DNA of 64,000 bases from Streptomyces sp. NRRL S-37 (GTDB lineage Bacteria; Actinomycetota; Actinomycetes; Streptomycetales; Streptomycetaceae): assembly GCF_000721605.1 (NCBI RefSeq), contig NZ_JOIZ01000019.1, positions 378,770 through 442,769 on the forward strand, given 5' to 3'. Below, in pieces: positions 24,499-34,019 of the stretch. Numbering within the stretch: the first letter of the stretch is position 1; each line of letters opens with the position of its first letter. Below the pieces are notes generated by a model. That model was given only the letters and a program-made list of their open reading frames with translations. It did no database searches and was not told the DNA's origin. The position numbers and the translations under genes were made by a program.

Positions 24499-24558
24499 AT
24501 GGTCTACAGCAAGCAGGAAACGGCGGGCGCCCCGACGTGTTGTCACGCGGCCAGGTAA
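24499..24558 (+). CDS. Putative 19-residue leader peptide with a Cys-Cys pair
   Basis: ATG 24499 is preceded by a GAGAGGCAGAGAG purine run. The frame encodes MVYSKQETAGAPTCCHAAR and ends at TAA 24556-24558. It lies 45 bases before the HEAT-repeat gene on the same strand. The composition differs from random GC-rich frames (Tyr, Lys, Gln, Glu and adjacent cysteines). Short Cys-containing leader peptides are known in Streptomyces upstream of sulfur genes; whether this one regulates its neighbour is open. Confidence 0.5.
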   Translation: MVYSKQETAGAPTCCHAAR

Positions 24559-24603
24559 CGCAGGTCCCCGGTTGCGTCGACGCTTGATGTGAGGCTGTTT
24601 CCC

Positions 24604-26022
24604 ATGTTCGATCCGGTCATAGCGCCCAGCGGTACGCTGCTCGGCCTGCTCCAGCGGGGCCGTGGCGACGGCACGCTGCACGCGCTCACCGCCCCGCGCT
24701 CCGAAGCGCTCGCGGCGCTGAACCACTGTGTGCTGCGCGACCCGCGCCACGACTGGCAGGTGGAGAACCGCTCCCTCTACTACGCCCGCCTCTACCTCGA
24801 TCTGCACGGCGAACTGGACGCGATCGAGGCCCACCTCTTCGACCCCGAGGACGTCCTCGACACCGACGAGTCCCGCACCGGACTCGCCCTCGCGGTCCTC
24901 GGGCACCTCGCCTCCTACGGCAGGCGGGACGCCCTCGACCTGCTGCGCAGGTACGCCGCCCACGGCACCAACTGGGCCTGGGCCCTGGACGAGCTCGCCC
25001 TGAGGGACGACGACGCGGGCCTGCGCGCCCTGGCCGTCCCGGTCCTCGCGCGGTTCGCCACCGACGCCGAGGGCGAGGCGGAACTCGCCGCCACCGTCCG
25101 CGACGCCTTCGAGCCACGGCCCTGGCGATTGTGGGCCGACGACCCCCGCGCATCCGTCGCCACACGCGTGCGCGCCGCTCAGGAGGCCGGGTCCTTCGAC
25201 CGCTGGCAGCGGCAGATGCGCCCCGGCGGGCCCCGCCCCGGCTGGAGCGTCCAGGCGGTGTTCGAGTGGGCCCAGCAGGGCGTCGAGCGCGGCGCCGCGC
25301 TCCACGTCCCGGCCGCCCGCTGCCTCGCCGCCGTGGCGGGCCCCGAGGACCGGACCGAGATCGTCCGGGCTGCCCAGGACGGCACCGAGGGAGCCCGGTG
25401 CACCGCCCTGCGCTACCTCGCCGACAGCGACGATCCCGACGCCCTCGCCCTGATCGAGGGCGCCGTGGCCACCGGTTCGACGGCCGTGGTGGAGGCCGCC
25501 GTCGACGCCTTCGAACGCATGCGCAGTCTCGCCGCCGTCGACCGGGCGCGGGGCTGGGCCCGCCGGCCCGACCCGCTCGGCGCCGCCGCCGGCCGGGTCC
25601 TCGCCTGCCGGGGCGGTCTGCAGGACCGCGACCTGGTCCTCGCGGCGCTCCGGGAGGCGGTGCGGGGCGAGGGCCCCGACGCGCCCACCCTGTGGACCCT
25701 CGTCGACGGCGCCGGACGCCTCGGCATCGCCTGCGCCGCCCCCGTGCTCCGCCATGTCTACCGCGAGACCGCCTCGTCCCATCTGAGGGGCCGAGCCGCC
25801 CGCGCCCTCGCCGCGACCGACCCCTCCTACGGCAGCGGCTTCGCCGTCGAGTGCCTGTGGGACTGCGAGGAGACCACCCGCGAGATCGCCGCCCGGCACG
25901 CCGAGACCGGGGACACCCGGGTCGTCGAACGCCTGCGCCGGCTCGCCGCGGACCCGGCCGAGGAGGCCGAGGTGCAGACCGCCGTACGCAGCCGGATCGG
26001 CCCGGAGGGGACCGCCGTGTGA
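24604..26022 (+). CDS. HEAT-repeat protein
   Basis: This 472-residue protein is almost wholly alpha-helical, with repeated units such as DPDALALIEGAVATGSTAVV and LRGRAARALAATDPS, typical of HEAT/PBS-lyase-like repeats. Such proteins serve as scaffolds. No enzymatic motif is visible. ATG 24604 (MFDPVIAPSGTLLGLLQRG) is preferred over GTG 24589, which lies five codons upstream. A possible short leader peptide precedes it. The glycosyltransferase operon starts 162 bases downstream on the same strand. Confidence 0.75.
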   Translation: MFDPVIAPSGTLLGLLQRGRGDGTLHALTAPRSEALAALNHCVLRDPRHDWQVENRSLYYARLYLDLHGELDAIEAHLFDPEDVLDTDESRTGLALAVLGHLASYGRRDALDLLRRYAAHGTNWAWALDELALRDDDAGLRALAVPVLARFATDAEGEAELAATVRDAFEPRPWRLWADDPRASVATRVRAAQEAGSFDRWQRQMRPGGPRPGWSVQAVFEWAQQGVERGAALHVPAARCLAAVAGPEDRTEIVRAAQDGTEGARCTALRYLADSDDPDALALIEGAVATGSTAVVEAAVDAFERMRSLAAVDRARGWARRPDPLGAAAGRVLACRGGLQDRDLVLAALREAVRGEGPDAPTLWTLVDGAGRLGIACAAPVLRHVYRETASSHLRGRAARALAATDPSYGSGFAVECLWDCEETTREIAARHAETGDTRVVERLRRLAADPAEEAEVQTAVRSRIGPEGTAV

Positions 26023-26184
26023 TCCCTTCCGCCCGCGTGGTGTGAACGACGGGTGACCCGTGGGTCAGGTGTGCGTGGATGCCGCCTGACCTGCGCGGGT
26101 GAGGGAGGCAACGCTCACAGCGCGTTTCCCGCGAGGAAAGATCCACGTTGACGTGACCACGTCCGGCGCGGCGACAACACCGGT

Positions 26185-27309
26185 ATGCGTGTCGTCATCG
26201 TCACCGAGTCCTTTCCGCCTGATGTGAACGGCGTGGCCCACTGCGCGCTCCAGACCGCCCGGCACCTCGTCGACCGCGGTCACACCCCCCTCGTCGTCGC
26301 CCCCGCCGTCGCGGGCGACGAACCCGGCGACGGAGTGCCCTGCCCCGTCGTCCGCGTTCCCTCCCTGCCCCTCCCCGGCTACCCCCAGGTCCGTGTCGCC
26401 CTCCCCAGCCGGCGCCTGGCCGCCGCGATCGCCGGGCACCGGGCCGACGTCGTCCATCTGGCCGGCCCCTTCGTCCTCGGCGTGCGCGGCATGGCGGCCG
26501 CCGCCCGCCTGGGCCTGCCCACCGTCGCCGTCTACCAGACCGACCTCGCCGGATACGCCCGTACGTACGTGGGCGCCGGCGAGGCGGCCGCCTGGCGGCG
26601 CATCCGCTCCGTGCACACGGCCGCTGACGTCACCCTGGCCCCGTCCGGCGCCGCCCTGCGCGACCTGGAGGCACACGGCGTGCCCCGGGTCCGGCTGTGG
26701 CCGCGCGGTGTGGACACCGTCCGCTTCCGGCCCGGCCTCCGCGACGAGGCCCTGCGCCGCACCCTCGCCCCGAAGGGCGAGCTGATCGTCGGCTACGTCG
26801 GCCGGCTCGCCCCGGAGAAGCAGGTCGAGCTGCTGGCCGGGGTCGGCACGCTGCCCGGCGTGCGGGTCGTGGTCGTCGGCGACGGACCCAGCCGGCCGGC
26901 CCTGGAGCAGGCACTGCCCGGCGCGGCCTTCCTCGGCCGCCGCACCGGCGAGGACCTCGCGCGGATCTTCGCCTCACTGGACGTCTTCGCGCACACGGGA
27001 CCGTTCGAGACCTTCTGCCAGACCGTGCAGGAGGCGATGGCGAGCGGCGTACCCGTGATCGCCCCCGCCGTGGGCGGCCCGCTGGACCTGGTCGCGCACG
27101 GCCGCACCGGACTCCTCGTCCCCCCGCGCGACGCCGCCGCCGTACGCGACGCGGTGTGGTCCATGGCCGCCGATCCCGCCCTGCGGGCCGCGTACGGGGC
27201 GACAGGACGCGCGGCGGTCGAGGGCCGCACCTGGGCGGCCGTCGGTGACCAGCTCATCGGCCACTACGCCGACGTGCGCGCCGGACGCAGGACGGCGGTG
27301 GCGGCATGA
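26185..27309 (+). CDS. GT4 glycosyltransferase (MgtA/PimB-like)
   Basis: The 374-residue protein has the GT-B fold. The N-terminal domain begins MRVVIVTESFPPDVNGVAH, the acceptor side of the family. The C-terminal nucleotide-sugar domain carries VGYVGRLAPEKQVELLAGV and the E-x7-E motif in GPFETFCQTVQEAMASGVPV. Close relatives transfer mannose from GDP-mannose to lipid or glycolipid acceptors; the exact acceptor cannot be read. It is the first gene of an overlapping three-gene operon (ATGA overlap with the next). Confidence 0.88.
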   Translation: MRVVIVTESFPPDVNGVAHCALQTARHLVDRGHTPLVVAPAVAGDEPGDGVPCPVVRVPSLPLPGYPQVRVALPSRRLAAAIAGHRADVVHLAGPFVLGVRGMAAAARLGLPTVAVYQTDLAGYARTYVGAGEAAAWRRIRSVHTAADVTLAPSGAALRDLEAHGVPRVRLWPRGVDTVRFRPGLRDEALRRTLAPKGELIVGYVGRLAPEKQVELLAGVGTLPGVRVVVVGDGPSRPALEQALPGAAFLGRRTGEDLARIFASLDVFAHTGPFETFCQTVQEAMASGVPVIAPAVGGPLDLVAHGRTGLLVPPRDAAAVRDAVWSMAADPALRAAYGATGRAAVEGRTWAAVGDQLIGHYADVRAGRRTAVAA

Positions 27310-28487
27310 GCCTCTCACTGAGGATCGTGCGGCTGGCGAACTTCGTGGCGCCCGCCTCCGGAGGACTGCGCACCGCGCTGCGGGAACTCGGCAAGGGCTA
27401 CCTGGAGGCGGGACACCGGCCCGTGCTCATCGTCCCCGGCGAACGGGAGAGCGACCACGACACCGAGCAAGGGCGGGTGATCACCCTCCCGGGCCCGCTG
27501 CTGCCCGGCACCGGCGGCTACCGCGTCCTCACCGACAGACGGCGGATCGCCGCCCTGCTCCAGGACCTGGCCCCCGACCGGCTCGAAGTGTCCGACCGTA
27601 CGACCCTGCGCTGGACCGGGCGGTGGGCCCGCCGGGCCCGCGTCCCGGCGGTCATGGTCTCCCACGAGACCGCCGACGGGGTGCTGCGCACCTGGGGACT
27701 GCCCGAGCCGGCCGCCCGGCGCACCGCGGACGCCCTCAACACGCGCACCGCACACGCGTACGCGCGCGTGGTGTGCACCACCGAGTTCGCCGCACGCGAG
27801 TTCGTGCGCATCGGGGCCCGCAATGTCGTACGGGCCCCACTGGGCGTCGATCTGGTGGAACGGCACCCGGCGCTCCACGACCCGGGGCTGCGGGCCCGGC
27901 ACGCGCGCGTGCCGGAGACGCTGCTCGTGATGTGCTCCCGGCTCTCCCCGGAGAAACGGCCCGGGACCGCGCTGGACGCGCTGGAGGCGCTGCTGCGGCG
28001 CGGACGGCGCGCGGTGCTGGTGGTCGCCGGGGACGGGCCTCTGCGGGCACGGCTCGAACAGCGCGCGCGGGAGCGCGGCCTGCCGGTGACCTTCCTGGGG
28101 CACGTGCGCGACCGGAGGCTGCTGGGTGCGCTCCAGGCGTCCGCCGACGTGTGCCTGGCACCGGGGCCCGCCGAGACCTTCGGGCTCGCCGCGCTGGAGG
28201 CGATGGCGTGCGGTACGCCCGTCGTGGCGAGCGCGTCCTCGGCGCTTCCGGAGGTCATCGGCCCGGCGGGCGCGGTCGCCGGGGACCGGGGGGAGGCGTT
28301 CGCGGACGCCGTCGAGCTCCTGCTGGAACGGGCGGAGCAGGTCCGGCGCGCGGCGGCACGCGCGCGTGCGGAGCGTTTCGGCTGGGGGACGGCCGTGGCG
28401 GCCTTCCTCGCGGCCCTCGACGCGCCGGTGACGGCGGGCGGAGCCGTGCCCCCGGTACGGCAGGTCGCGTCCCGGGGGCTGTCGTGA
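27306..28487 (+). CDS. GT4 glycosyltransferase, second in operon
   Basis: This 393-residue GT-B enzyme has MSLSLRIVRLANFVAPASGG at the N-terminus, CSRLSPEKRPGTALDALEAL in the donor domain, and E-x7-E in GPAETFGLAALEAMACGTPV. It overlaps the previous gene by ATGA and the following gene by GTGA, so all three are translationally coupled. The two glycosyltransferases probably act one after the other on one lipid or wall glycan (inference). It is only distantly similar to its neighbour. Confidence 0.87.
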   Translation: MSLSLRIVRLANFVAPASGGLRTALRELGKGYLEAGHRPVLIVPGERESDHDTEQGRVITLPGPLLPGTGGYRVLTDRRRIAALLQDLAPDRLEVSDRTTLRWTGRWARRARVPAVMVSHETADGVLRTWGLPEPAARRTADALNTRTAHAYARVVCTTEFAAREFVRIGARNVVRAPLGVDLVERHPALHDPGLRARHARVPETLLVMCSRLSPEKRPGTALDALEALLRRGRRAVLVVAGDGPLRARLEQRARERGLPVTFLGHVRDRRLLGALQASADVCLAPGPAETFGLAALEAMACGTPVVASASSALPEVIGPAGAVAGDRGEAFADAVELLLERAEQVRRAAARARAERFGWGTAVAAFLAALDAPVTAGGAVPPVRQVASRGLS

Positions 28488-29335
28488 GACCGCTGCGGTT
28501 CGTGGCCCTCGGGGACTCGCTGACCGAGGGCGTCGGGGACCGTACCGGCGGCGGACGGCGCGGCTGGGCCGCGCTGCTCGCGCCGTCGCTGTGCGCCGGG
28601 CCCGTGCGGTTCACCAACCTCGCGGTGAGCGGGGCACAGACGCGCGACGTGCTCGAACGGCAGTTGCCGGCCGCGCTGGAACTGCGGCCCGACCTCGTCT
28701 CCGTCGTCGTCGGCGTCAACGACACCCTGCGCCGCACCTTCGACATCCATGACGTGGCGGCCCGGCTGGACGAGGTGTACGCGGCCTGTACCGGGCAGGG
28801 CGCCGTGCTGCTCACCGCGTGCCTGCCCGATCCGGGCGGGATGCTGGGGCTGCCGGGCGCGCTGGCCCGCCCGCTGGCCCGGCGGCAACGGGCGGTGAAC
28901 ACCGTCGTGCACGCCCTGTCCGACCGTTACGGTGCGGCGCATCTGCACGCCTGCGAGGGGGACTGGATCAGCGACCGGTCGATGTGGAGCGCGGACCGGC
29001 TGCATCCCGGTGAGCCGGGACACCGGCAACTGGCCGTGCGGTTCCACGCGCTGCTGACGGAACGCGGCCTCGCGACCGGGCCGGCCCCCTCGCCCGAACC
29101 GGACTCCCCGGCACCCACCGCGTGGGCGAGCCTGCGGTGGCTGGCCACGGCCGGCACCGGCTGGGTGGCCCGCCGGTGCACCGACCTCCTGCCGCAACTG
29201 CTCTCCCTGGCCGCCGACGAGATGCGCCACCGCGCGCGGGGCACCAGCGTCCGCCTCGACCTGCGTGCCTCCGCCGCCGTCTCGGCCGCCCTGGCCGCGC
29301 TGTCGACGGGGGAACGACGCCCGGGTGCCGCCTGA
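28484..29335 (+). CDS. SGNH/GDSL-family hydrolase
   Basis: The 283-residue protein has the GDSL block I near the N-terminus (FVALGDSLTEGVGD, nucleophile Ser about residue 11), block III SVVVGVNDTLRR with the oxyanion Asn, and block V SADRLHPGEPGHRQL with the Asp-His pair. There is no signal peptide, so it is likely cytoplasmic. The GTG start overlaps the stop of the second glycosyltransferase. In this operon it could add or remove an acyl group on the glycoconjugate made by the two transferases (inference). Confidence 0.87.
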   Translation: MRPLRFVALGDSLTEGVGDRTGGGRRGWAALLAPSLCAGPVRFTNLAVSGAQTRDVLERQLPAALELRPDLVSVVVGVNDTLRRTFDIHDVAARLDEVYAACTGQGAVLLTACLPDPGGMLGLPGALARPLARRQRAVNTVVHALSDRYGAAHLHACEGDWISDRSMWSADRLHPGEPGHRQLAVRFHALLTERGLATGPAPSPEPDSPAPTAWASLRWLATAGTGWVARRCTDLLPQLLSLAADEMRHRARGTSVRLDLRASAAVSAALAALSTGERRPGAA

Positions 29336-29421
29336 CCCGTCCGGACACGGGGCACACCTGCCCTCCCGCGCGGGGAGGACCACGGTGCCGGCGCCTCCCT
29401 GTCTCGCACGCGACCAGGGTG

Positions 29422-30309
29422 TCATCCGCCGGAGAGGCGTCGGCGGGGCCGTACGGCGACGAAGCGGACCGGTGTGCCGGGGCGTGCCTGCGCGGCGGCC
29501 GGGAGATCGGCGGGGCGGACGACCGCGATCACCGGGTAGCCCCCGGTGGTCGGATGGTCGGCGAGGAAGACCACCGGCGTGCCGTCGGGCGGCACCTGGA
29601 CCGCGCCCAGCACCATGCCCTCGCTGAGGAGTTCGTCCCGCCTCGCCCGTTCCAGGGCCGGTCCGGTCGTGCGCAGTCCGATGCGGTTGCTCGCCGGCGA
29701 CACGTGGTACGCGCGGGACGTGAGGAGCCGTACGGCGGCCGGGGTGAACCAGTCGTCGCGCGGGCCCGGCGTCACCCGCAGCACGAGCTCGTCGGGGGGC
29801 GCCGGCTGCGGGGCGGCGTCCACGCGCGCGTGGGGCTCCCCGGGCGTTCCCAGGGGGAGCACGGCACCGTCCGTGAGGGGCGCCGGGCCGAGACCGGAGA
29901 GCAGGTCCGTGGAGCGGCTGCCCAGCACCGGTTCGACGGCGATCCCGCCGGAGACGGCCACGTAGGCGCGTACGCCGGAGAACGCCGCGCCGACGTCCAG
30001 CACGGACCCGGCACGCACGCGCACCGGCGCTCCCCAGGCGGCCGGCCGTCCGTCCACGGCGACCGGGCAGGGAGCCCCGGTGACCGCCACGGTGACCGTC
30101 GAACGGGGCCGCAGGGAGCAGCCGTCGAGGGTCGTCTCCAGGACGGCCGCGTCCGGCGGGTTGCCGGTCAGCCGGTTGGCGAGCGCCGCCGCGGGCCCGT
30201 CCAGCGCCCCGGAACGGGGGACGCCGAGATGGGCGTGTCCAGGACGGCCCCGGTCCTGCACGGTGGTGAGGGCTCCCGCACGGACGACGGCGAGCGCGCG
30301 GTCCGTCAT
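29422..30309 (-). CDS. pxpC: 5-oxoprolinase subunit PxpC (KipA-like)
   Basis: This 295-residue protein is of the KipA/biotin-dependent carboxyltransferase type, the third subunit of the bacterial ATP-dependent 5-oxoprolinase PxpABC. Typical motifs are TTVQDRGRPGHAHLGVPRSG at the N-terminus, LANRLTGNPPDAAVLE, and the C-terminal MVLGAVQVPPDGTPVVFLAD. ATG 30309 overlaps the pxpB stop (ATGA). The complex converts 5-oxoproline to glutamate in the cytoplasm. It is the last gene of a five-gene minus-strand operon. Confidence 0.92.
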   Translation of the reverse strand: MTDRALAVVRAGALTTVQDRGRPGHAHLGVPRSGALDGPAAALANRLTGNPPDAAVLETTLDGCSLRPRSTVTVAVTGAPCPVAVDGRPAAWGAPVRVRAGSVLDVGAAFSGVRAYVAVSGGIAVEPVLGSRSTDLLSGLGPAPLTDGAVLPLGTPGEPHARVDAAPQPAPPDELVLRVTPGPRDDWFTPAAVRLLTSRAYHVSPASNRIGLRTTGPALERARRDELLSEGMVLGAVQVPPDGTPVVFLADHPTTGGYPVIAVVRPADLPAAAQARPGTPVRFVAVRPRRRLSGG

Positions 30310-30929
30310 GCCGCGGACCCCGTCACCGGGACGAAGCGCACCCGCGTGCCGGGGGAGAGCAGCGCCGCCGGCACGCGCGCGTGGTCCCACAGCACGAGAT
30401 CGGTCGTACCGATCAGCTGCCAGCCGCCCGGCGAGGACCGCGGGTACACGCCCGTGTAGGGACCCGCCAGCGCCACCGAGCCGGCCGGGACGGCGGTGCG
30501 CGGAGTGGCCCGGCGGGGCACGTCGTAGCGGGCCGGCAGACCGGTGAGGTAGCCGAAGCCGGGCGCGAACCCGCAGAAGGCGACACGGAACTCGGTGCCC
30601 GCGTGGACGCGGGCCACCTCCCGCGCGGGGACACCCCAGTGCGCGGCGACGTCCGCGAGGTCCGGGCCGTCGTAGCGCACCGGGATCTCGACCGTCTCCC
30701 GCGCGTACGGGGACACGGGCGGGAGACGGAGGGAGGTCAGTTCGGCGGCCAGCCGGGCCGGATCGGACAGGCCGTCGAGCAGCACCGTGCGCGCCGCCGG
30801 GACGATCTCACCGGCCGGCAACGAGCCCTCCGCGCGGCGCCGCAGCAGCTCCGCGTGGAGCGCCTGGGCCTCGTCGCCCGAGGAGACCTCGACGAGCAGC
30901 GCGTCCTCGCCGACGCGCAGCACCCTCAT
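30306..30929 (-). CDS. pxpB: 5-oxoprolinase subunit PxpB (KipI-like)
   Basis: The 207-residue KipI-like protein has the conserved centre CGFAPGFGYLTGLP, followed by VPRRATPRTAVPAGSVALAG and GPYTGVYPRSSPGGWQLIG. These segments are characteristic of PxpB. The length matches the free-standing bacterial subunit. It overlaps pxpA and pxpC by four bases each. Bacillus KipI also inhibits the KinA kinase, but no such role is implied here. Confidence 0.93.
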   Translation of the reverse strand: MRVLRVGEDALLVEVSSGDEAQALHAELLRRRAEGSLPAGEIVPAARTVLLDGLSDPARLAAELTSLRLPPVSPYARETVEIPVRYDGPDLADVAAHWGVPAREVARVHAGTEFRVAFCGFAPGFGYLTGLPARYDVPRRATPRTAVPAGSVALAGPYTGVYPRSSPGGWQLIGTTDLVLWDHARVPAALLSPGTRVRFVPVTGSAA

Positions 30930-31684
30930 ACGAAGGCCTCCACCCGTACCCCGGACGCCTCCAGCGCGTCACGCACCCGTCGCGCCAGGTCCACCGCGCC
31001 GGGCGTGTCACCGTGCAGGCACAGGGAACGCGCCCGCACCTCGATACGCCGTCCCGAGTGCGCGTCGACCTCCCCGTGGCGGGCCAGGTCCACCGAGCGG
31101 GCCACCACCGACTCCGGGTCGGTGACCACGGCGCCCTCCTGACCACGTGGCACCAGCGCGCCCCCGTCGGTGTACGCCCGGTCGGCGAACGCCTCCGTGA
31201 CCACCGGCAGACCCGCTTTCTGGGCCAGTTCCAGCAGCCGGGAGCCGGGCAGACCGAGCACGGGCAGCGCGGCGTCCGCCAGGAGCACCCCGTCGACGAC
31301 CGCGCCGGCCTGCTCCTCGTCGCGCACCACCCGGTTGTACAGCGCCCCGTGCGGTTTGACGTACGCCACGCGGGCGCCCGCCGCGCGGGCGAACACCTCC
31401 AGGGCGCCGATCTGGTAGGCGACCTCGGCCGCCAGTTCGGCGGGCGGCACGTCCATCGCGCGCCGCCCGAACCCGGCCAGGTCCCGGTAGGAGACCTGGG
31501 CGCCGATCCGCACCCCCCGCCCGGCGGCGAGCTCGCACACGCGGCGCATGGTGGACGCGTCCCCGGCGTGGAAACCGCACGCCACATTGGCGCTGGTCAC
31601 CACGGACAGCAGCCGCTCGTCGTCGGTGAGCCGCCAGCGGCCGAACCCCTCGCCGAGGTCGGCGTTCAGATCGATCGACGTCAT
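30926..31684 (-). CDS. pxpA: 5-oxoprolinase subunit PxpA (LamB/YcsF)
   Basis: The 252-residue LamB/YcsF protein begins MTSIDLNADLGEGFGRW and has ANVACGFHAGDASTMRR, VKPHGALYNRVV and CLHGDTPGAVDLARRV, all hallmarks of PxpA. GAAGGATCC precedes the ATG at 31684. It is the catalytic or substrate-binding partner of PxpB and PxpC in ATP-driven ring opening of 5-oxoproline. A 39-base gap separates it from the UPF0317 gene upstream. Confidence 0.94.
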   Translation of the reverse strand: MTSIDLNADLGEGFGRWRLTDDERLLSVVTSANVACGFHAGDASTMRRVCELAAGRGVRIGAQVSYRDLAGFGRRAMDVPPAELAAEVAYQIGALEVFARAAGARVAYVKPHGALYNRVVRDEEQAGAVVDGVLLADAALPVLGLPGSRLLELAQKAGLPVVTEAFADRAYTDGGALVPRGQEGAVVTDPESVVARSVDLARHGEVDAHSGRRIEVRARSLCLHGDTPGAVDLARRVRDALEASGVRVEAFV

Positions 31685-31723
31685 GGATCCTTCGTTTCTC
31701 CTGCCTTGTGCCGCACAGGCCGG

Positions 31724-32569
31724 TCAGGCCACGCGGAACTGCTCGTCGCGGGCGTCGCTGAGGAACATCTGCCCCGGTGCGTGCGTGATGGCGAACGGCG
31801 GACGGGAGGCCATGACCGCGGCCTGCGGGGTCACCCCGCAGGCCCAGAACACCGGGATGTCGTCCGGCTCGAAGTCCACCGGCTCGCCGAAGTCCGGCCG
31901 GCCGAGGTCGTCGATGCCCAGCCCGGAGGGGTCACCGCAGTGCACGGGACCGCCGTGCACCGCCGGCAGCAGACTGCTCTCCCGGATCGCCGCGGAGAGG
32001 TGCCCGGGCGGCACCGGCCGCATGGACACCACCATCGGCCCGCGCAGCCGGCCCGCCGGACGGCACTGCCAACTCGTCACGTACATGGGAACGTTGCGGC
32101 CCTGCTCGACGTGCCGGACCGGAACACCTGCCGCCGCCAGCGCCCACTCGAACGTGAAGCTGCAGCCGATCAGGAACGACACCAGATCACCGCGCCAGTG
32201 CGCCCGCGCGTCCGTCGGCTCGTCCACCAACTCGCCGTGCTCCCACACGCGATAGCGCGGCAGATCGGTGCGCAGGTCCGCGTCCGGGGCGAGGACGGTG
32301 GCCGCGGACCCGGCGTCGGTGACGTCCAGGACCGGACAGGGCTTGGGATTGCGCTGGCAGAACAGCAGCATGTCGTACGCCCAGTCGGCGGGCACCGAGA
32401 TCAGGTTGGCCTGTGTGTGCCCCGCGGCCACACCGGCCGTGGGACCCGCCAGCCCCTCCCGGAAGCGGGCGCGCGCCGTGCGCGGGCTCCACGCGCGCGC
32501 GTGCTCGTCGGCCAGGATCACAGGGTGGTCGTCCACCGCGGTCGGCGGACGGTCGTCGGTGTGGGTCAC
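31724..32569 (-). CDS. UPF0317/DUF1445 putative hydro-lyase (YcsI-like)
   Basis: The 281-residue protein carries the family signatures [50 protein letters not shown] and [13 protein letters not shown]. The name hydro-lyase is automatic. Mammalian D-glutamate cyclase, which makes 5-oxo-D-proline, carries a UPF0317 region as I recall, so a cyclase-type reaction feeding PxpABC is plausible (inference). Bacillus ycsI lies in the ycsFGI-kipIAR cluster. GTG 32569 overlaps the stop of the MFS gene (GTGA). Confidence 0.87.
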   Translation of the reverse strand: MTHTDDRPPTAVDDHPVILADEHARAWSPRTARARFREGLAGPTAGVAAGHTQANLISVPADWAYDMLLFCQRNPKPCPVLDVTDAGSAATVLAPDADLRTDLPRYRVWEHGELVDEPTDARAHWRGDLVSFLIGCSFTFEWALAAAGVPVRHVEQGRNVPMYVTSWQCRPAGRLRGPMVVSMRPVPPGHLSAAIRESSLLPAVHGGPVHCGDPSGLGIDDLGRPDFGEPVDFEPDDIPVFWACGVTPQAAVMASRPPFAITHAPGQMFLSDARDEQFRVA

Positions 32570-33885
32570 TCCAGTTCCTTCCCGCGTGTCTCCGGCAGCC
32601 CCAGCAGCGCCAGGGCCGCGAGGCCGTAGCCGATCGCGCCGAAGACCAGCGCCCCGCCCACGCCCCAGCCGTCGGCCAGGAAGCCGACCGTGGTGGGGAA
32701 GACGGCGCCCACGGCACGTCCGGTGTTGTACGTGAAGCCCTGTCCCGTACCGCGCACCGCCGTCGGGTACAGCTCGCTCAGATAGGAGCCGAAGCCGCTG
32801 AAGATCGCCGACATGCAGAACCCGAGCGGGAAACCGAGCACGAGGATCACGGTGTTGGCACCGTTCGGGATGTTCGTGTACGCCAGGATGCAGATCGCGG
32901 ACAGCAGCGCGAACAGCCAGATGTTGCGCCGGCGGCCCAGCCGGTCGGTGAGGTAGCCGCCGGTCAGATAGCCGATGAAGGCACCCGAGATCAGGAACGT
33001 CAGATAGCCGCCGGTGCCGACGACCGACAGGTCGCGCTCCGTCTTCAGATAGGTCGGCACCCAGGTGGCGAGGGTGTAGTAGCCGCCCTGGACGCCGGTG
33101 GAGAGCAGCACGGCGAAGAGCGTGGTGCGCAGCAGGCCCGGTGCTCCCGGCCTGCCCGGCCGGAAGATCGTCGCGAAGGAGCCCTTCCGGGCGCTCGTCT
33201 CCCGCGCGGCGGCCGCCTCGGGAGCGTCCTGCACGCTGCGGCGCACCCAGACCACGAGCAGCGCCGGCAGCGCACCGGTCCAGAACATCACGCGCCAGGC
33301 GAGGTCGTCGCCGGCCAGCGAGAAGACGACCGTGTACACGATCACGGCCAGCGCCCAGCCGACGGCCCAGGAGCTCTGGACCGCGCCGAGGGTGCGGCCC
33401 CGGTGCCTGGCGCTCGCGTACTCGGCGACCAGGATCGCGCCGACCGCCCACTCACCGCCGAAGCCGAGGCCCTGCAGCGCGCGGAACACCAGCAGCGTCT
33501 CGTAGTCGGTCGCGAAGCCGCAGGCCACGGTGAACACCGCGTACGTGATCACGGTCAGCAGCAGTGCCCTGACCCGTCCGACGCGGTCCGCCAGCACACC
33601 GGCGAGGGCGCCGCCGACCGCGGACACCACCAGGGTGACGGTCGTGAGCAGGCCGGTCTGGCCGCTGTCCAGACCGAAGTACGCCGACAACGCGACCATC
33701 GTGAGCGGCAGCGTGAAGTAGTCGTACGAGTCCAGGGCATAGCCGCCGAACGCGCCGCCGAAGGCGCGCCGGCCGCGCGGCCCCAGTGCGCGCAGCCAGC
33801 CGAACGCCCCGTCGCCGGAGGCGTGTTCGGGCGGTACGGGGCGTGGGGTGTCGGTCAGGGCCCGCGGTGGAGGGGGCGTGCTCAT
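32566..33885 (-). CDS. MFS transporter of the 5-oxoproline operon
   Basis: This 439-residue protein has twelve membrane helices and resembles the sugar/organic acid porter branch. [14 protein letters not shown] is the loop 2-3 motif, [20 protein letters not shown] is in helix 4, and [15 protein letters not shown] is the second-half A motif. ATG 33885 with GAGGTG upstream is preferred over 33948. As first gene of the operon it most likely imports 5-oxoproline or a related acid. In the Bacillus cluster this place is taken by an Nramp-type protein (YcsG). Confidence 0.87.
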   Translation of the reverse strand: MSTPPPPRALTDTPRPVPPEHASGDGAFGWLRALGPRGRRAFGGAFGGYALDSYDYFTLPLTMVALSAYFGLDSGQTGLLTTVTLVVSAVGGALAGVLADRVGRVRALLLTVITYAVFTVACGFATDYETLLVFRALQGLGFGGEWAVGAILVAEYASARHRGRTLGAVQSSWAVGWALAVIVYTVVFSLAGDDLAWRVMFWTGALPALLVVWVRRSVQDAPEAAAARETSARKGSFATIFRPGRPGAPGLLRTTLFAVLLSTGVQGGYYTLATWVPTYLKTERDLSVVGTGGYLTFLISGAFIGYLTGGYLTDRLGRRRNIWLFALLSAICILAYTNIPNGANTVILVLGFPLGFCMSAIFSGFGSYLSELYPTAVRGTGQGFTYNTGRAVGAVFPTTVGFLADGWGVGGALVFGAIGYGLAALALLGLPETRGKELE

Positions 33886-33946
33886 GGGCACCTCGCAGAG
33901 AGAGGACGGAGGGTGCGGGAAGGAGTGAGCCGTGCCACTGTCCAGC

Positions 33947-33976
33947 AAGGTAGAGGATCGTTGAACGATCCTTCAA
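33947..33976 (-). promoter_or_regulatory. Promoter of the MFS-UPF0317-pxpABC operon
   Basis: On the minus strand TTGAAG (33976-33971) and TACCTT (33952-33947) are separated by 18 bases. The spacer is occupied by the palindrome listed at 33954-33972. Confidence 0.6.
33954..33972. promoter_or_regulatory. Palindromic operator, probable GntR site
   Basis: AGGATCGTTGAACGATCCT is a perfect 19-base inverted repeat with a single central base. It lies between the -35 and -10 of the catabolic operon and 48 bases before the divergent GntR gene. Binding should block the operon promoter (inference). Confidence 0.65.
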
Positions 33977-34019
33977 TACCCATGTTGTCTCGTCCTTCCG
34001 CGTGCGATTGAATTCCGGC

